This document shows, piece by piece, positions 24,097 to 32,845 of a stretch of DNA of 64,000 nucleotides. The position numbers were made by a program, and so were the translations under genes. The notes under the pieces were generated by a model. That model searched no databases. It saw only the letters and a list, made by a program, of their open reading frames with translations, and was not told the DNA's origin. The stretch lies in IMG/VR virus record IMGVR_UViG_3300032286_000719, positions 48,820 to 112,819 of that record; one strand, written 5' to 3'. Origin of the DNA: a virus. Position 1 is the first letter of the stretch, and the number at the start of each line of letters is the position of its first letter.

Positions 24097-24516
24097 TTAT
24101 TCTTCTACTATTTCCTCACCTGTCACTTCTATTTCTTCAACAACAGGTGTTAGTTTATTCTCTAAGATTTCAAAAGCTTTTTCTATAGCAGCATGTTCTG
24201 CTTCTTTTCTAGATTTACAAACACTGTTTTGAGTATGTCCAGGAGATATTTCCCAGCTCCATTCTACAATTTTATTAGCAGACTTTTCTATGTTTATACA
24301 TATATCATTTTCATCAAATACATCAAATAGTATTCTGACGTTCACATCAATCAACTTACCCACTTTATCATCTTCTATTCCTTGCTCAAGCATAAACTGC
24401 TTGAATTCCTCAGGAACGCTCTGATCTTTAAATGATTCTAACATTGATCTCATAAACCAATCTTTAACTATATTTTTAGCTAAAGGGTATTTTTCTAAAA
24501 GTTCTAATCCAGTCAT
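24097..24516 (-). CDS. Hypothetical acidic protein
   Basis: This 139-residue protein has a short N-terminal helix pair (GLELLEKYPLAKNIVKDWF) and a C-terminal segment (SRKEAEHAAIEKAFEILENK) that is alanine-rich and helical. It ends with an acidic tail (VEEIEVTGEEIVEE). I do not recognise it. Confidence 0.6.
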   Translation of the reverse strand: MTGLELLEKYPLAKNIVKDWFMRSMLESFKDQSVPEEFKQFMLEQGIEDDKVGKLIDVNVRILFDVFDENDICINIEKSANKIVEWSWEISPGHTQNSVCKSRKEAEHAAIEKAFEILENKLTPVVEEIEVTGEEIVEE

Positions 24517-24517
24517 A

Positions 24518-24721
24518 TTATTTTGTTTTTAATTGTTTATTTAATTCTTTTGCTGCATCAGCCCACCAGTCTCTTTCGAAATCAAGTTCACTGAGTGGAT
24601 CAAGATCTTTACATGCATTATATCTAATGTCATACATTAGACTTGCTAGGCGACAGAATTCTGCAGCTTTCTCTGTCCCCACTTCTTCTATAATAACTTC
24701 TAACACTTCTCTGTTGCACAT
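24518..24721 (-). CDS. Small hypothetical protein
   Basis: This 67-residue helical protein contains AAEFCRLASLMYDIRYNACK and DFERDWWADAAKELN. It overlaps the upstream gene by 22 bases and is one base from the next. Function unknown. Confidence 0.55.
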   Translation of the reverse strand: MCNREVLEVIIEEVGTEKAAEFCRLASLMYDIRYNACKDLDPLSELDFERDWWADAAKELNKQLKTK

Positions 24722-25278
24722 AGTTCTTTTATTTTATCGATTTCTAAAGTTTCTTTTGTTTCATCAAATATATCCCAGAGCTCATAATCTTCTCCAAGAG
24801 TTATCTTTAAATTCATACCAAGTCTTTCTTCCCAATACTCAATTAAATCATCAGTTCTCATAAAAACTCTAGCTTGCAAACTCATTGCTTCTTTGATATC
24901 TCCTTCTCTAACAATCTTTACTAGTCTTGGAAATTCACTTTGAAAAGATTTTGATGTCTTAGAATATTTACCTTCCTTGATAAGATTAAAATCCTTTTTA
25001 TACTTATCATTAAGTTGATACACCACTACGACATACCCATCTTCATAATCATAATCCTCGATTACAGCTTTGGTTCTTTCATATTCTTTATCTAAGAACT
25101 CTCTAAACTTATCAAGGTTTTCAGGTTTGAAGAGCACATACACAGAATTATCATATTGTATGTCTCTTTCACCATCTTTTATATAGCCATTTATGAATCC
25201 ATTTTCCTTTAAGTTTTCTTTAGGAATCTTAAGTGTAGGAACCATAAATATGCTAGTTATTGTTTTTTCTACTGTCAT
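24700..25278 (-). CDS. Hypothetical protein
   Basis: This 192-residue soluble protein has an N-terminal beta region (KTITSIFMVPTLKIPKENL) and a helical acidic C-terminus. It lies 1 base downstream of the PD-(D/E)XK nuclease gene, so a recombination or nuclease accessory role is possible, but no motif supports it. Confidence 0.6.
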   Translation of the reverse strand: MTVEKTITSIFMVPTLKIPKENLKENGFINGYIKDGERDIQYDNSVYVLFKPENLDKFREFLDKEYERTKAVIEDYDYEDGYVVVVYQLNDKYKKDFNLIKEGKYSKTSKSFQSEFPRLVKIVREGDIKEAMSLQARVFMRTDDLIEYWEERLGMNLKITLGEDYELWDIFDETKETLEIDKIKELCATEKC

Positions 25279-25279
25279 T

Positions 25280-26332
25280 TTATCCTTTAATGTTTACCAC
25301 GCCATTAGACAAATAGTTTTTGTGGCTTATAGTCCATGTACCAGTTGTTACACACCAAGACAATGCAGCAATAAGATCTCCCACACCAGGATAGGTTCTT
25401 CCTTTATGTACAAATCCTTCATATGCATCATTCATGTCATTTAGATCAAGAGTGTATATAAGAGGTTGATAGTAGTTTGTGCTATCACATACAATAAACT
25501 TCAGATATTCTACATTATACCCATAATAAGGACTGTCTTCATCTCTTACAAGATGTATCATTGCATGAAAATATAAGTACGCTTGGATGTACGCTCTCCT
25601 GTACAAGTAATATTCTTCATAGAAGTTTTCTACACTCCATGTACATTTAAGATCATATGGTTGTATAGTCTTTTCTTTATGATCTATCACCACTTTATCA
25701 AGCATACTCTTAAATGGATGCTCATCGATTGTATATCCTTCCACTTGCATCTGGTCTATGATTTCATATCTAGAGCTATTAGTCAAGTTTACAATTGGTG
25801 CTGTTGTAGTGTTGATTCTAAGCTGTTCTACAATCTTCTCAGCAATAGATATTTCCATTGTATTCACCACTGTCAAATTCTTGCTTCTAACAGTACGTAT
25901 TTCATTGTAATAGATCTCAGCATCACTTCCTACAAACTTACTTATTACAGCTTCATATTTGATTTTGAATCCAGAATCTTTATATGCTGCTTCTAATAAT
26001 TCATTCATAGGTGTTTTCACTATACCATCTTCATCTGTAGCATCTCTTGTATGTTTATACAATGCCTCAACAAAGTCTAGCATAAGTCCTGTTGGTGCAG
26101 AAGTACAAGATGACATATAAAACTTATCATCAAATAGATGAGGTTCCATAAGTAGGGTTTCGACTATGCGACCCATATTAGCTGATGAGCTATCTTTGTC
26201 TTCTACCTTCTCTCCAAGAATGTATTTCTTGTAATACTTCTTTCTGTCTTGAGAGAAATCTTTCAATGAACTAGAGCTGTCCATTTCCACTGCTCTGTAT
26301 TGAGCTTCTGTTTTTGCTGTTCCTTTTATCAT
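25280..26332 (-). CDS. PD-(D/E)XK nuclease (RecE/Cas4-like fold)
   Basis: This 350-residue protein shows the nuclease motifs in order. SSANMGRIVETLLMEP is the G-x-x-x-E helix, HPFKSMLDKVVIDHKEKTIQ carries the catalytic Asp, PYDLKCTWSV is the D-x-K element, and YRRAYIQAYLYFHAM is the Q-x-x-x-Y helix. This is the order in RecE/lambda-exonuclease-type and similar phage nucleases that process DNA ends for strand annealing. It is encoded in the same leftward run as RecA and the Sak4-like ATPase, which suggests a recombination set. Exonuclease polarity cannot be judged. Confidence 0.75.
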   Translation of the reverse strand: MIKGTAKTEAQYRAVEMDSSSSLKDFSQDRKKYYKKYILGEKVEDKDSSSANMGRIVETLLMEPHLFDDKFYMSSCTSAPTGLMLDFVEALYKHTRDATDEDGIVKTPMNELLEAAYKDSGFKIKYEAVISKFVGSDAEIYYNEIRTVRSKNLTVVNTMEISIAEKIVEQLRINTTTAPIVNLTNSSRYEIIDQMQVEGYTIDEHPFKSMLDKVVIDHKEKTIQPYDLKCTWSVENFYEEYYLYRRAYIQAYLYFHAMIHLVRDEDSPYYGYNVEYLKFIVCDSTNYYQPLIYTLDLNDMNDAYEGFVHKGRTYPGVGDLIAALSWCVTTGTWTISHKNYLSNGVVNIKG

Positions 26333-26559
26333 AATGTTTGTTTAAATGCTTCTATAATTTGTGGATACAAAGCTCGTATCTCCCTTGGTACTCTATTGAA
26401 AAACCATCTCACTTCTAATTCATACTGATCGCCATTTGGATCTAGTCCTTGTGGATGTATCAACCAGAAGTAATGATATTTTCCTTGATGCTCTATGTGA
26501 CCTTCATGCCACACTTCGTTAAACGAAGGCTCTTTGTTAATCGTTATTGCATTCTTCAT
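26329..26559 (-). CDS. Small hypothetical protein
   Basis: This 76-residue protein has a Trp/His-rich beta sheet pattern (EVWHEGHIEHQGKYHYFWLI, HPQGLD) and a helical end. It overlaps the nuclease start by 4 bases and is probably coupled with it. Family not recognised. Confidence 0.6.
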   Translation of the reverse strand: MKNAITINKEPSFNEVWHEGHIEHQGKYHYFWLIHPQGLDPNGDQYELEVRWFFNRVPREIRALYPQIIEAFKQTL

Positions 26560-26887
26560 CTTGTATTTGTTTTAAATCTTCATCTATTCTTCTTAAAAAT
26601 GATTCTTCACCATCATCTCCTGATATTAACCAATCCATTCTTTGTATATACACTTGAGCTATTTTAATAGCTTCAGCTGCCTTTTTAAACTGTTCAATCA
26701 CTTCTTGAGGATATTCGTAGTGATTCAAGTCTTCTGGATATTTTTCATACCAGTCATCATCATGCCATCTTTCCTCTTTTAGTTCTTGTTCAGTTTTGGG
26801 CTTACCATTTTGTTTAATAAGCCTTTCTATGTCATCTATTACATCAGTAAATCTATACTGTATGTAGTCCCAATGTCCTCCACTCAT
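26537..26887 (-). CDS. Conserved phage protein with SGGHWDYIQYRF start
   Basis: This 116-residue acidic protein begins SGGHWDYIQYRFTDVIDDIE and continues with YEYPQEVIEQFKKAAEAIK. I recall this N-terminal signature from many phage and plasmid proteins of unknown role. Mostly helical; overlaps both neighbours. No function assigned. Confidence 0.65.
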   Translation of the reverse strand: MSGGHWDYIQYRFTDVIDDIERLIKQNGKPKTEQELKEERWHDDDWYEKYPEDLNHYEYPQEVIEQFKKAAEAIKIAQVYIQRMDWLISGDDGEESFLRRIDEDLKQIQDEECNND

Positions 26888-27120
26888 AACTCCACTGTAT
26901 CAGGATTCCAAGGATATCCATATAATCTATAACGTGAGTCACCTGTTCCAAACCATTGGGATATGGAATCTCTCTCACTAACAAGTTGTTCAGGAGATAG
27001 CGTCATTATATCTCCTTTATGCATAATCTCCATGTTTTTACCAAGTCTTATGCATTGTTTTACTTTTTCTTCTGTTACCTCAGCATTACCATTGTAAAGC
27101 TTTTTTGATTCTACTCTCAT
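26884..27120 (-). CDS. Small hypothetical protein
   Basis: This 78-residue protein contains NAEVTEEKVKQCIRLGKNME and a C-terminal WFGTGDSRYRLYGYPWNPD. It overlaps its neighbours by 4 bases on each side. Function unknown. Confidence 0.6.
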   Translation of the reverse strand: MRVESKKLYNGNAEVTEEKVKQCIRLGKNMEIMHKGDIMTLSPEQLVSERDSISQWFGTGDSRYRLYGYPWNPDTVEL

Positions 27121-27506
27121 TTTGTTTTAATTTTAGATTGTTTTTCTTTTAATGTTTTTTTATCGTGACATGTAGTACACAAACATTGTAGGTTGTCTTG
27201 TTCACAGAACAATCTCTCCACAAACTGTGGCAGATCGTTAGCACAATTCAGACTACCTGCAGGAATGATATGATCTACATTGATATTCTTTTCAGGATGC
27301 CATGTTTTACACTTCTTACATTGGTATTCGTACTTCTGACGTTTATTTACACCCTTGTATAATCTACGTGCATTTATTTTACATACTGATATGGGCTTCC
27401 ACCATCTACTCTTCTGTCTCAAAGCACTTCTGATGAATGACCAAAACATTGCTTCGCTCATTGTACCATCACATCTTGTCTTTGGGACCAACACTCTCTT
27501 TGCCAT
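27117..27506 (-). CDS. HNH endonuclease
   Basis: The ATG giving MAKRVLVPKTRCDGT is chosen because the longer frame would start on TTG inside an inverted repeat. The 129-residue protein has YEYQCKKCKTWHPEKNINVD and continues HIIPAGSLNCANDLPQFVER, then NLQCLCTTCHDKKTLKEK. These are the CxxC, DH-x-x-P, N and CxxCH elements of an HNH nuclease with structural zinc. Single-domain HNH proteins in phages act as homing nucleases or in DNA packaging. Its isolated position after the rIIB-like gene suggests a mobile or homing type. Confidence 0.8.
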   Translation of the reverse strand: MAKRVLVPKTRCDGTMSEAMFWSFIRSALRQKSRWWKPISVCKINARRLYKGVNKRQKYEYQCKKCKTWHPEKNINVDHIIPAGSLNCANDLPQFVERLFCEQDNLQCLCTTCHDKKTLKEKQSKIKTK

Positions 27507-27525
27507 GTAATTATAATTAAGTTTC

Positions 27526-27552
27526 GTCCCAAATTTAGTAAAAATCTGGGAC
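27526..27552. repeat. Inverted repeat between rIIB-like and HNH genes
   Basis: GTCCCAAATTT (27526-27536) and AAATCTGGGAC (27542-27552) form an 11-base stem with one mismatch and a 5-base loop. There is no T-run on either strand, so it is unlikely to be a simple terminator. It lies in the short gap upstream of the HNH start. Confidence 0.55.
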
Positions 27553-27567
27553 AAAACTATAATTAAA

Positions 27568-29109
27568 TTACTTAATCGTAACCACTCTGTCTTTTATCTT
27601 AGTTTTCATCTCACTAAGATTGGCAACAATCATGTTGATTTCTGATGCAGAAATCTGTGGTAGATTAAACTCGTACTTCTTAGCTTCAGCAGAGAATCCC
27701 TCTTTAACTTTTTCTGTTAGAGACTCTAACTCACGAATAGCATACTCTTCATCTAGTTGTAAGAAATCAAAGCTTCTGTCATTCATGATCTGGTCTGCTT
27801 CAGCAACAGTAGTTAGCATGAATGGAAGATATTCCCAACATCTACCTTTCTCTCTACCAATACCTACCACCTTCATAGGATTATGAAGAGTCATTACAGT
27901 AGTATCACCACAAAGAACATAAGGAGCTGTATATCCTGCAAAGTGTAATCCTGCTGTAGCACAATCTTGTGTAGACCAGTTACATTCTTCCATAGGCATG
28001 CTTACAACTTGTCCAACACGAATGTCAAATGTTCTGGTATAGTTGTCAGTGAATCTATTCTCTTCTCTATTAGGAAGATCTAGATATAGTTCTGTCAACC
28101 CACCTATTCTTTGACCATGTTCTACAGGAATTTCTTCTTCATAAGTATATTCTTCCACTATTCCTGTTCCATCACAGTTTTCACAGTCTTCCCAATCATC
28201 ATCTCCCATTTCTTCATCAAAGTCAGTATACCATCCACCTGCACCATTGCAATTAGGACAATCATCAGATGTAACTTTATGAACAATTACAAGAGCAGAA
28301 TCATGTACAAGTTTGTACTCACCATCTTCTAAGAATACAGTGTAGTGATCAGGATTCTTCTTCCATACAGCTTTCACCTTGTTATAAGCATTGCTCACAA
28401 AATTTACAAGCTCTGGAGAACCATGTAGTGTAACAACATTACGAAGAGCTACAAAGAATCCTTGTTTAGTAATCTTGAACTTATTCTCTGTTAAGAATCT
28501 GTATAGTTCATGTGCCACTTCAGCTCTTGGATTAAGACAACACCACATGAAGAAGTTCTTATGTGCTAGATACTCATCATCTTGCATCAATTGGTCACTA
28601 AACACTTCTTGAGAAGGTTCATTAGCCACTCTATCAACTATCTCAATGAATTTCTCCACAAGTAATTGAGGAAGACTTCTAGATGTTCCTGCTAAATAGA
28701 CAGTGTTACCTTCCACTGTAAAATCAGGAAGAACAGCAAGTATCTGAATACCCTGTTGTAATGCTTTGATTCTAGCAGTTTCAGCTTTTGCTTTCTCTAC
28801 ATCAGCCATCACTTCTGCAGAAGACATAATAGCTAAGATTTCTTCTACAGATGTAGCTTCTGCTACAGCATAGAAATCATCTTCACATGCATTAGGTTTG
28901 CTAAGAATAGCACCATCGTTTAACACTACAGTGAGAGTGTCATTTACTATCTTCATACTGAAGTATTGTCGTTGAGGTTTTGCTGTACACTTTTGGTCAA
29001 GTGGAACATCTTGTTCCATAAGACTATCTAACTTGTTTGCAATCACTCTGTCAATTGACACTTCCACTTTGCTCTTGAACCAGTCAAGACTTAAAAATTT
29101 GTTTTCCAT
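27568..29109 (-). CDS. rIIB-like protein with DnaJ-type zinc module
   Basis: This 513-residue protein has rIIB-family features. NPRAEVAHELYRFLTENKFK and ITKQGFFVALRNVV occur around residues 193-226, and the later segment IRVGQVVSMPMEECNW, then CATAGLHFAGY, is typical of the family. Between them (residues 284-316) are two CxxCxGxG repeats, CPNCNGAGG and CENCDGTG, as in the DnaJ zinc domain; most rIIB proteins I know lack these. rIIB works with rIIA in T4 to protect infection against host exclusion systems. The rIIA-like gene is immediately upstream, 11 bases away. Confidence 0.75.
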   Translation of the reverse strand: MENKFLSLDWFKSKVEVSIDRVIANKLDSLMEQDVPLDQKCTAKPQRQYFSMKIVNDTLTVVLNDGAILSKPNACEDDFYAVAEATSVEEILAIMSSAEVMADVEKAKAETARIKALQQGIQILAVLPDFTVEGNTVYLAGTSRSLPQLLVEKFIEIVDRVANEPSQEVFSDQLMQDDEYLAHKNFFMWCCLNPRAEVAHELYRFLTENKFKITKQGFFVALRNVVTLHGSPELVNFVSNAYNKVKAVWKKNPDHYTVFLEDGEYKLVHDSALVIVHKVTSDDCPNCNGAGGWYTDFDEEMGDDDWEDCENCDGTGIVEEYTYEEEIPVEHGQRIGGLTELYLDLPNREENRFTDNYTRTFDIRVGQVVSMPMEECNWSTQDCATAGLHFAGYTAPYVLCGDTTVMTLHNPMKVVGIGREKGRCWEYLPFMLTTVAEADQIMNDRSFDFLQLDEEYAIRELESLTEKVKEGFSAEAKKYEFNLPQISASEINMIVANLSEMKTKIKDRVVTIK

Positions 29110-29119
29110 TTTTATTTAA

Positions 29120-31456
29120 TTAATTGTTGTTTACTAATAATTCTAATTCTTCTTCTGATAACACTTCTTCATTAAGTCTAATGTTGTAGTGTTTAAGATC
29201 CACTCTGTATCTGTAATACTTGAATAGATCAGATAGTACATTTACAAGAGGATTTTTGTCATCATAAAACCCTACACCTGCCATAAATGGATTCAAGAAA
29301 GGAAGCTTATCAAATATCTCTTGTAGCTCAATCACTTCAGGATAGATTGTCATATCAAACAACTTATTCTCTTCAGCAACAGCTAACATAGACTCTAAGA
29401 ATTCTTTAGCTGTACCACTGCCACCTGAATAACTAGGTAAGTAATAATTGTCAGATGCATACTTAGATAACATTGCTAATCTCTTTTGTAGAGGTGTAGA
29501 TGTGAATCCCACTTGATTAGATCTATCAAATGTAGCTCTATATTTATCAATCATCTTTTTGATTAGATAAGCTGTAGCCATACGTTTGAATGGTTTGTTT
29601 TTCCCTTCCATAAATTGTTCTAATGATATTAAGTTATGTATTTCTGAATCTTTTACGATGTTTAGTTCTCTCTGAGAGAATGTAACCACCTTCATCTTTT
29701 GTTTCTGTATGCAACCATAAAAAGCATCAAGCTTCATATAGTCATCATGATGTGTATACACCTTAAGATTCTTATCAGATTCTAGTTTCTCCAACTTATA
29801 TATTGCAGGAACGAATTTACAGTTTCTACCATCACTAAATTTCTGAAGTTCATCAGCTTCTTTACCATTGATTTCTCCTTTAAGCTTTTGTCTTCTAACA
29901 CCAGGTATACCAGTTCCAATTGCAGATGGTTTAATCTTTTTCTTGCTATCAACAAATTGCTGTGGCACCTCAAGAGCATCTAGATCTATGAAGTTGGCAC
30001 TGATAAGAGATATCACATGTTGATACTCTTCTATCACTTGTCTCCATTGATGTTTTGGATAAGACTTAAGACCTAATGCATGATAATACGTAGTGTTGTC
30101 AAACTTAGCAGGATGACCTAATGTCATAGGTTTAGCTGGCTTAACAAAGAAATTATTATCACTCTCTTTACATGTAGCTCTTAGATAGTCTTTCTTGATT
30201 CCAGGAATTCTATCTTGATACAAATACACTTTAGCACTTCCATTACATATACTTTCGATATTGTATCCATACACATAATGTTTCTCCATGTCATGCATTC
30301 TCTTATATCTCAAAGAGTATTTACATTTGTATGAATTATTTAAGAGAAACTGCTTATGTGCTCTATATACAGAAGGAAAATCCAAAATCTTTACTCCTTC
30401 TAGTTTAGGAATAGCTGGCTGGATAGTAGAGAACTTAACAAATGAATCAATTCTTTCCTTCTGACCATTCTCAAGAGTTAAATAATATCCATTCTTCTCA
30501 AGATAGTTGATAACAGACTTGATGTCATTACCATCTTCTATAGCTTCATTGTATTTAGTAACAAAATAATCAGCTACATCAGCAAGTTTTTGTTTAATTA
30601 TCACTTTGGCCTCTTGTGTATAACGCAATGATTCTCTGTTTGGTGTTGGATATAGTCCATCACTCAATGAAAATCTAAGAGCTACAGGAAAATCAATTCT
30701 ATCAATACCAAGCTTCTCAAAGTCTAAAGGATAATAAACATTGTCTAGACATATGTGTAATCTATCATCTGTAGACATTTCAGAAAACTGGAAGTGCTCA
30801 TGTCTACTAATGATGAACTCATTAGTGATAGATGAATCTTCTGGTACATCAAAGTATACACTCTCGAAATAACAAAGTTGTTCTTTAATCTTTTTATGGA
30901 ACTGCCATTTGTCACTGTACTTAACAGGAATAATGATTTTTACACCATTACGTTCTGTTGTTTCTTTCTCATATAAAAGATCAATAGTGTTAGTATCTTC
31001 TCCTTCATACATCATATACTTACGTTCCATTCCATCTTTTCTACATACAAAATAGAAACTAGATGAATAAGCAAGAGGAGCTTTGAAACCTAAGCCCATC
31101 ATACCAAGCTCTGTAGCACTATTACGTTTAGTAGACTTACCATACTTACTGATGATGTTCTTCACATCTTCAGCATCAAGACCAATACCAAAATCTTCTA
31201 CACAAAACTCGTAGTTGTTATAAGTAGATGCTTTGAATGATACAATGATTGGTTCATCAACACTAGCTCTTCTGTGACTGTCTAGTGCATTAGATGCACA
31301 TTCTCTAATAGCAGAACCTATATCGTCTGAATACAGGTTCTTACTTAACATTTGCATAAGGATTTGTGCACTATCTAAGTCTAGTGACATTCCAATTGAT
31401 TCCTGTGCTTGTCCATCAACTAGGACATTTGCTTCTTTCTGTTTTTCTAAAATCAT
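29120..31456 (-). CDS. rIIA-like GHKL ATPase
   Basis: This 778-residue protein has an N-terminal GHKL (Hsp90/histidine-kinase type) ATPase domain. The N box is IGSAIRECASNALDSHRRAS (Glu52, Asn56), the G1 box is VEDFGIGLD (Asp88), and the G2 box is GMMGLGFKAPLAYS. The remaining about 550 residues are phage-specific. This layout is that of rIIA-like proteins, which with rIIB influence lysis timing and resistance to prophage exclusion in T4. It is a membrane-associated protein in T4, but no membrane helix is visible here. It lies 11 bases before the rIIB-like gene. Confidence 0.8.
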   Translation of the reverse strand: MILEKQKEANVLVDGQAQESIGMSLDLDSAQILMQMLSKNLYSDDIGSAIRECASNALDSHRRASVDEPIIVSFKASTYNNYEFCVEDFGIGLDAEDVKNIISKYGKSTKRNSATELGMMGLGFKAPLAYSSSFYFVCRKDGMERKYMMYEGEDTNTIDLLYEKETTERNGVKIIIPVKYSDKWQFHKKIKEQLCYFESVYFDVPEDSSITNEFIISRHEHFQFSEMSTDDRLHICLDNVYYPLDFEKLGIDRIDFPVALRFSLSDGLYPTPNRESLRYTQEAKVIIKQKLADVADYFVTKYNEAIEDGNDIKSVINYLEKNGYYLTLENGQKERIDSFVKFSTIQPAIPKLEGVKILDFPSVYRAHKQFLLNNSYKCKYSLRYKRMHDMEKHYVYGYNIESICNGSAKVYLYQDRIPGIKKDYLRATCKESDNNFFVKPAKPMTLGHPAKFDNTTYYHALGLKSYPKHQWRQVIEEYQHVISLISANFIDLDALEVPQQFVDSKKKIKPSAIGTGIPGVRRQKLKGEINGKEADELQKFSDGRNCKFVPAIYKLEKLESDKNLKVYTHHDDYMKLDAFYGCIQKQKMKVVTFSQRELNIVKDSEIHNLISLEQFMEGKNKPFKRMATAYLIKKMIDKYRATFDRSNQVGFTSTPLQKRLAMLSKYASDNYYLPSYSGGSGTAKEFLESMLAVAEENKLFDMTIYPEVIELQEIFDKLPFLNPFMAGVGFYDDKNPLVNVLSDLFKYYRYRVDLKHYNIRLNEEVLSEEELELLVNNN

Positions 31457-31466
31457 TTTTCTAAGT

Positions 31467-31802
31467 TTAAATTTCTGTTCCTCTTTTAACTAACCAAATT
31501 TGTCTGTAATTAAGATCTTGTGACACTCTAAGATTGTGTCCATCAGGAGATGGTATCCATGTCTTATTCATTATTGTTTGAGTTACACCATTTCTATCAA
31601 CATATGAACGACCTGCAACTACATCTTGTCTTGTTGTGCATCTAAAGTTTCCAAGCATTGGTTGTTTTGTATGCCAATTCACTTTAGTTTTACTCATTGT
31701 TGGTGGTGTTAGCACTCTTAAATACTTGAAGTATGATTGACAAGATATCATTATCTCATCACCTACTTGTAAATCTTCTGCTTTAATTAATACGTTTTCC
31801 AT
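31467..31802 (-). CDS. Hypothetical protein
   Basis: This 111-residue beta-rich basic protein contains ENVLIKAEDLQVGDEIMISC near the start (a Hint/SH3-like GDEI strand turn) and RQIWLVKRG at the end. It sits 10 bases before the rIIA-like gene. Function unknown. Confidence 0.6.
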   Translation of the reverse strand: MENVLIKAEDLQVGDEIMISCQSYFKYLRVLTPPTMSKTKVNWHTKQPMLGNFRCTTRQDVVAGRSYVDRNGVTQTIMNKTWIPSPDGHNLRVSQDLNYRQIWLVKRGTEI

Positions 31803-31813
31803 GTTTATAATTT

Positions 31814-32533
31814 TTAAAAAGGTGCATCAATGTCTACCCATAAGACAGTGTCACCATTGGTTTCATCTAATAATCTATTTACTTTCTTAAACACACCTTC
31901 TGTGTCCCAATCTACTCCTTTGTAACTTGCAGATGCTGGATGTGACACTTCAAACACATGTGTGAATATACCTGTGTATTTTTTGTATCTAGCAGCATCT
32001 TTCCCAAGAAAGACAATTGGTACACCTAAGTGGTTTATAATTTCCTCAAACAGGTATTTGATAAATGGTTCCCATATTTCCATATGAGATCCAGCTTTAT
32101 CTTTCTCTGTTGTTAAAGCAGCATTAAGCATTAACACTCCTTGGTGAGCTAAGAAGCTTACATCTGGGTTCTCTATAATGTGTAAGTTCAATCCATCATA
32201 GAATTCCTTTTCCATAGCTCTATAGAATTGATCTAAGGAAGGTTGAACTTGTCCTGTTACAGAACATCCCATAAGTAATCCATCTGCCACTGGAGCATCA
32301 TTCTTAAATGTGTGATAAGGGCACATACCCACTAATACCACTTTAAGGTCATCTAATGGTGTCTCTAAGAAACATCTCCAAACATGCATAGATATAGGAG
32401 CAACCTTCTTGCCTCTCTTACTCTCTGCTTTTAGAAATGCATAAATCTTATCACACTCTTCACTTTCTATGAATGGCTGCAACCTTGCATGCCAACTAGG
32501 GTGAAACTTGTCTTTAAACGATTCCCATTTCAT
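31814..32533 (-). CDS. Uracil-DNA glycosylase family protein with altered active site
   Basis: This 239-residue protein follows the family 1 UDG layout: HPSWHARLQPF start, VVLVGMCPYHTFKNDAPVAD, GLLMGCS, FLAHQGVLMLNAALTTEKDK, IVFLGKDA and SHPASASYKG. In active UNG the water-activating motif is GQDPYH; here it reads GMCPYH with Cys71 at the Asp position, and the HPSP loop is HPASA. The fold should persist, but normal uracil excision may be lost or changed. It could bind uracil-DNA without cutting, or act in replication as a UDG-like processivity partner. crAss-like phages commonly encode a UDG in this block. Confidence 0.8.
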   Translation of the reverse strand: MKWESFKDKFHPSWHARLQPFIESEECDKIYAFLKAESKRGKKVAPISMHVWRCFLETPLDDLKVVLVGMCPYHTFKNDAPVADGLLMGCSVTGQVQPSLDQFYRAMEKEFYDGLNLHIIENPDVSFLAHQGVLMLNAALTTEKDKAGSHMEIWEPFIKYLFEEIINHLGVPIVFLGKDAARYKKYTGIFTHVFEVSHPASASYKGVDWDTEGVFKKVNRLLDETNGDTVLWVDIDAPF

Positions 32534-32697
32534 AATAATAATGATATTTTTCTGTGAAAGAACTTAGTCAATATAGATTCTAAGTTCTCAATGCTTATGC
32601 ATTGCACTTCTACACTAAAATCTGTAGTTTCTAACCATTCAACATTTTCTTTAATCTGTTCTTCGAGTATTTCTAACTCATCATCTGTTGCTCTCAT
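32530..32697 (-). CDS. Small acidic protein
   Basis: This 55-residue acidic helical protein (MRATDDELEILEEQIKENVE) overlaps the UDG-like start in an ATGA arrangement, supporting coupled translation. A 1-base gap separates it from the next upstream gene. Function unknown. Confidence 0.5.
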   Translation of the reverse strand: MRATDDELEILEEQIKENVEWLETTDFSVEVQCISIENLESILTKFFHRKISLLL

Positions 32698-32698
32698 A

Positions 32699-32845
32699 TT
32701 AATTCTTTTTAAATATTTGTACCCATATATTTAACCAAGCAATTTGTATATCAATGCTTACATAGTGCTCTGCGTGTTTAGTGTTTTTAAACAATCTAAA
32801 CATCACACCAAAATCAAACCAATCCCAAAAAAATGTTGTTCTCAT
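32699..32845 (-). CDS. Small aromatic-rich protein
   Basis: This 48-residue protein is rich in Phe and Trp (MRTTFFWDWFDFGVMFRLFK) and may be membrane-associated. It starts inside the stop of the upstream gene (4-base overlap). Function unknown. Confidence 0.5.
   Translation of the reverse strand: MRTTFFWDWFDFGVMFRLFKNTKHAEHYVSIDIQIAWLNIWVQIFKKN

Noticed and set aside
27507-27554. TTG start of the HNH gene at 27554
   Set aside because: It would begin within the inverted repeat; the ATG at 27506 gives the conserved HNH product length.
32761-32845. A tRNA gene in the gap near 32.7 kb
   Set aside because: No T-loop (TTCGA/TTCAA) or acceptor pairing found; the region codes for a small peptide instead.
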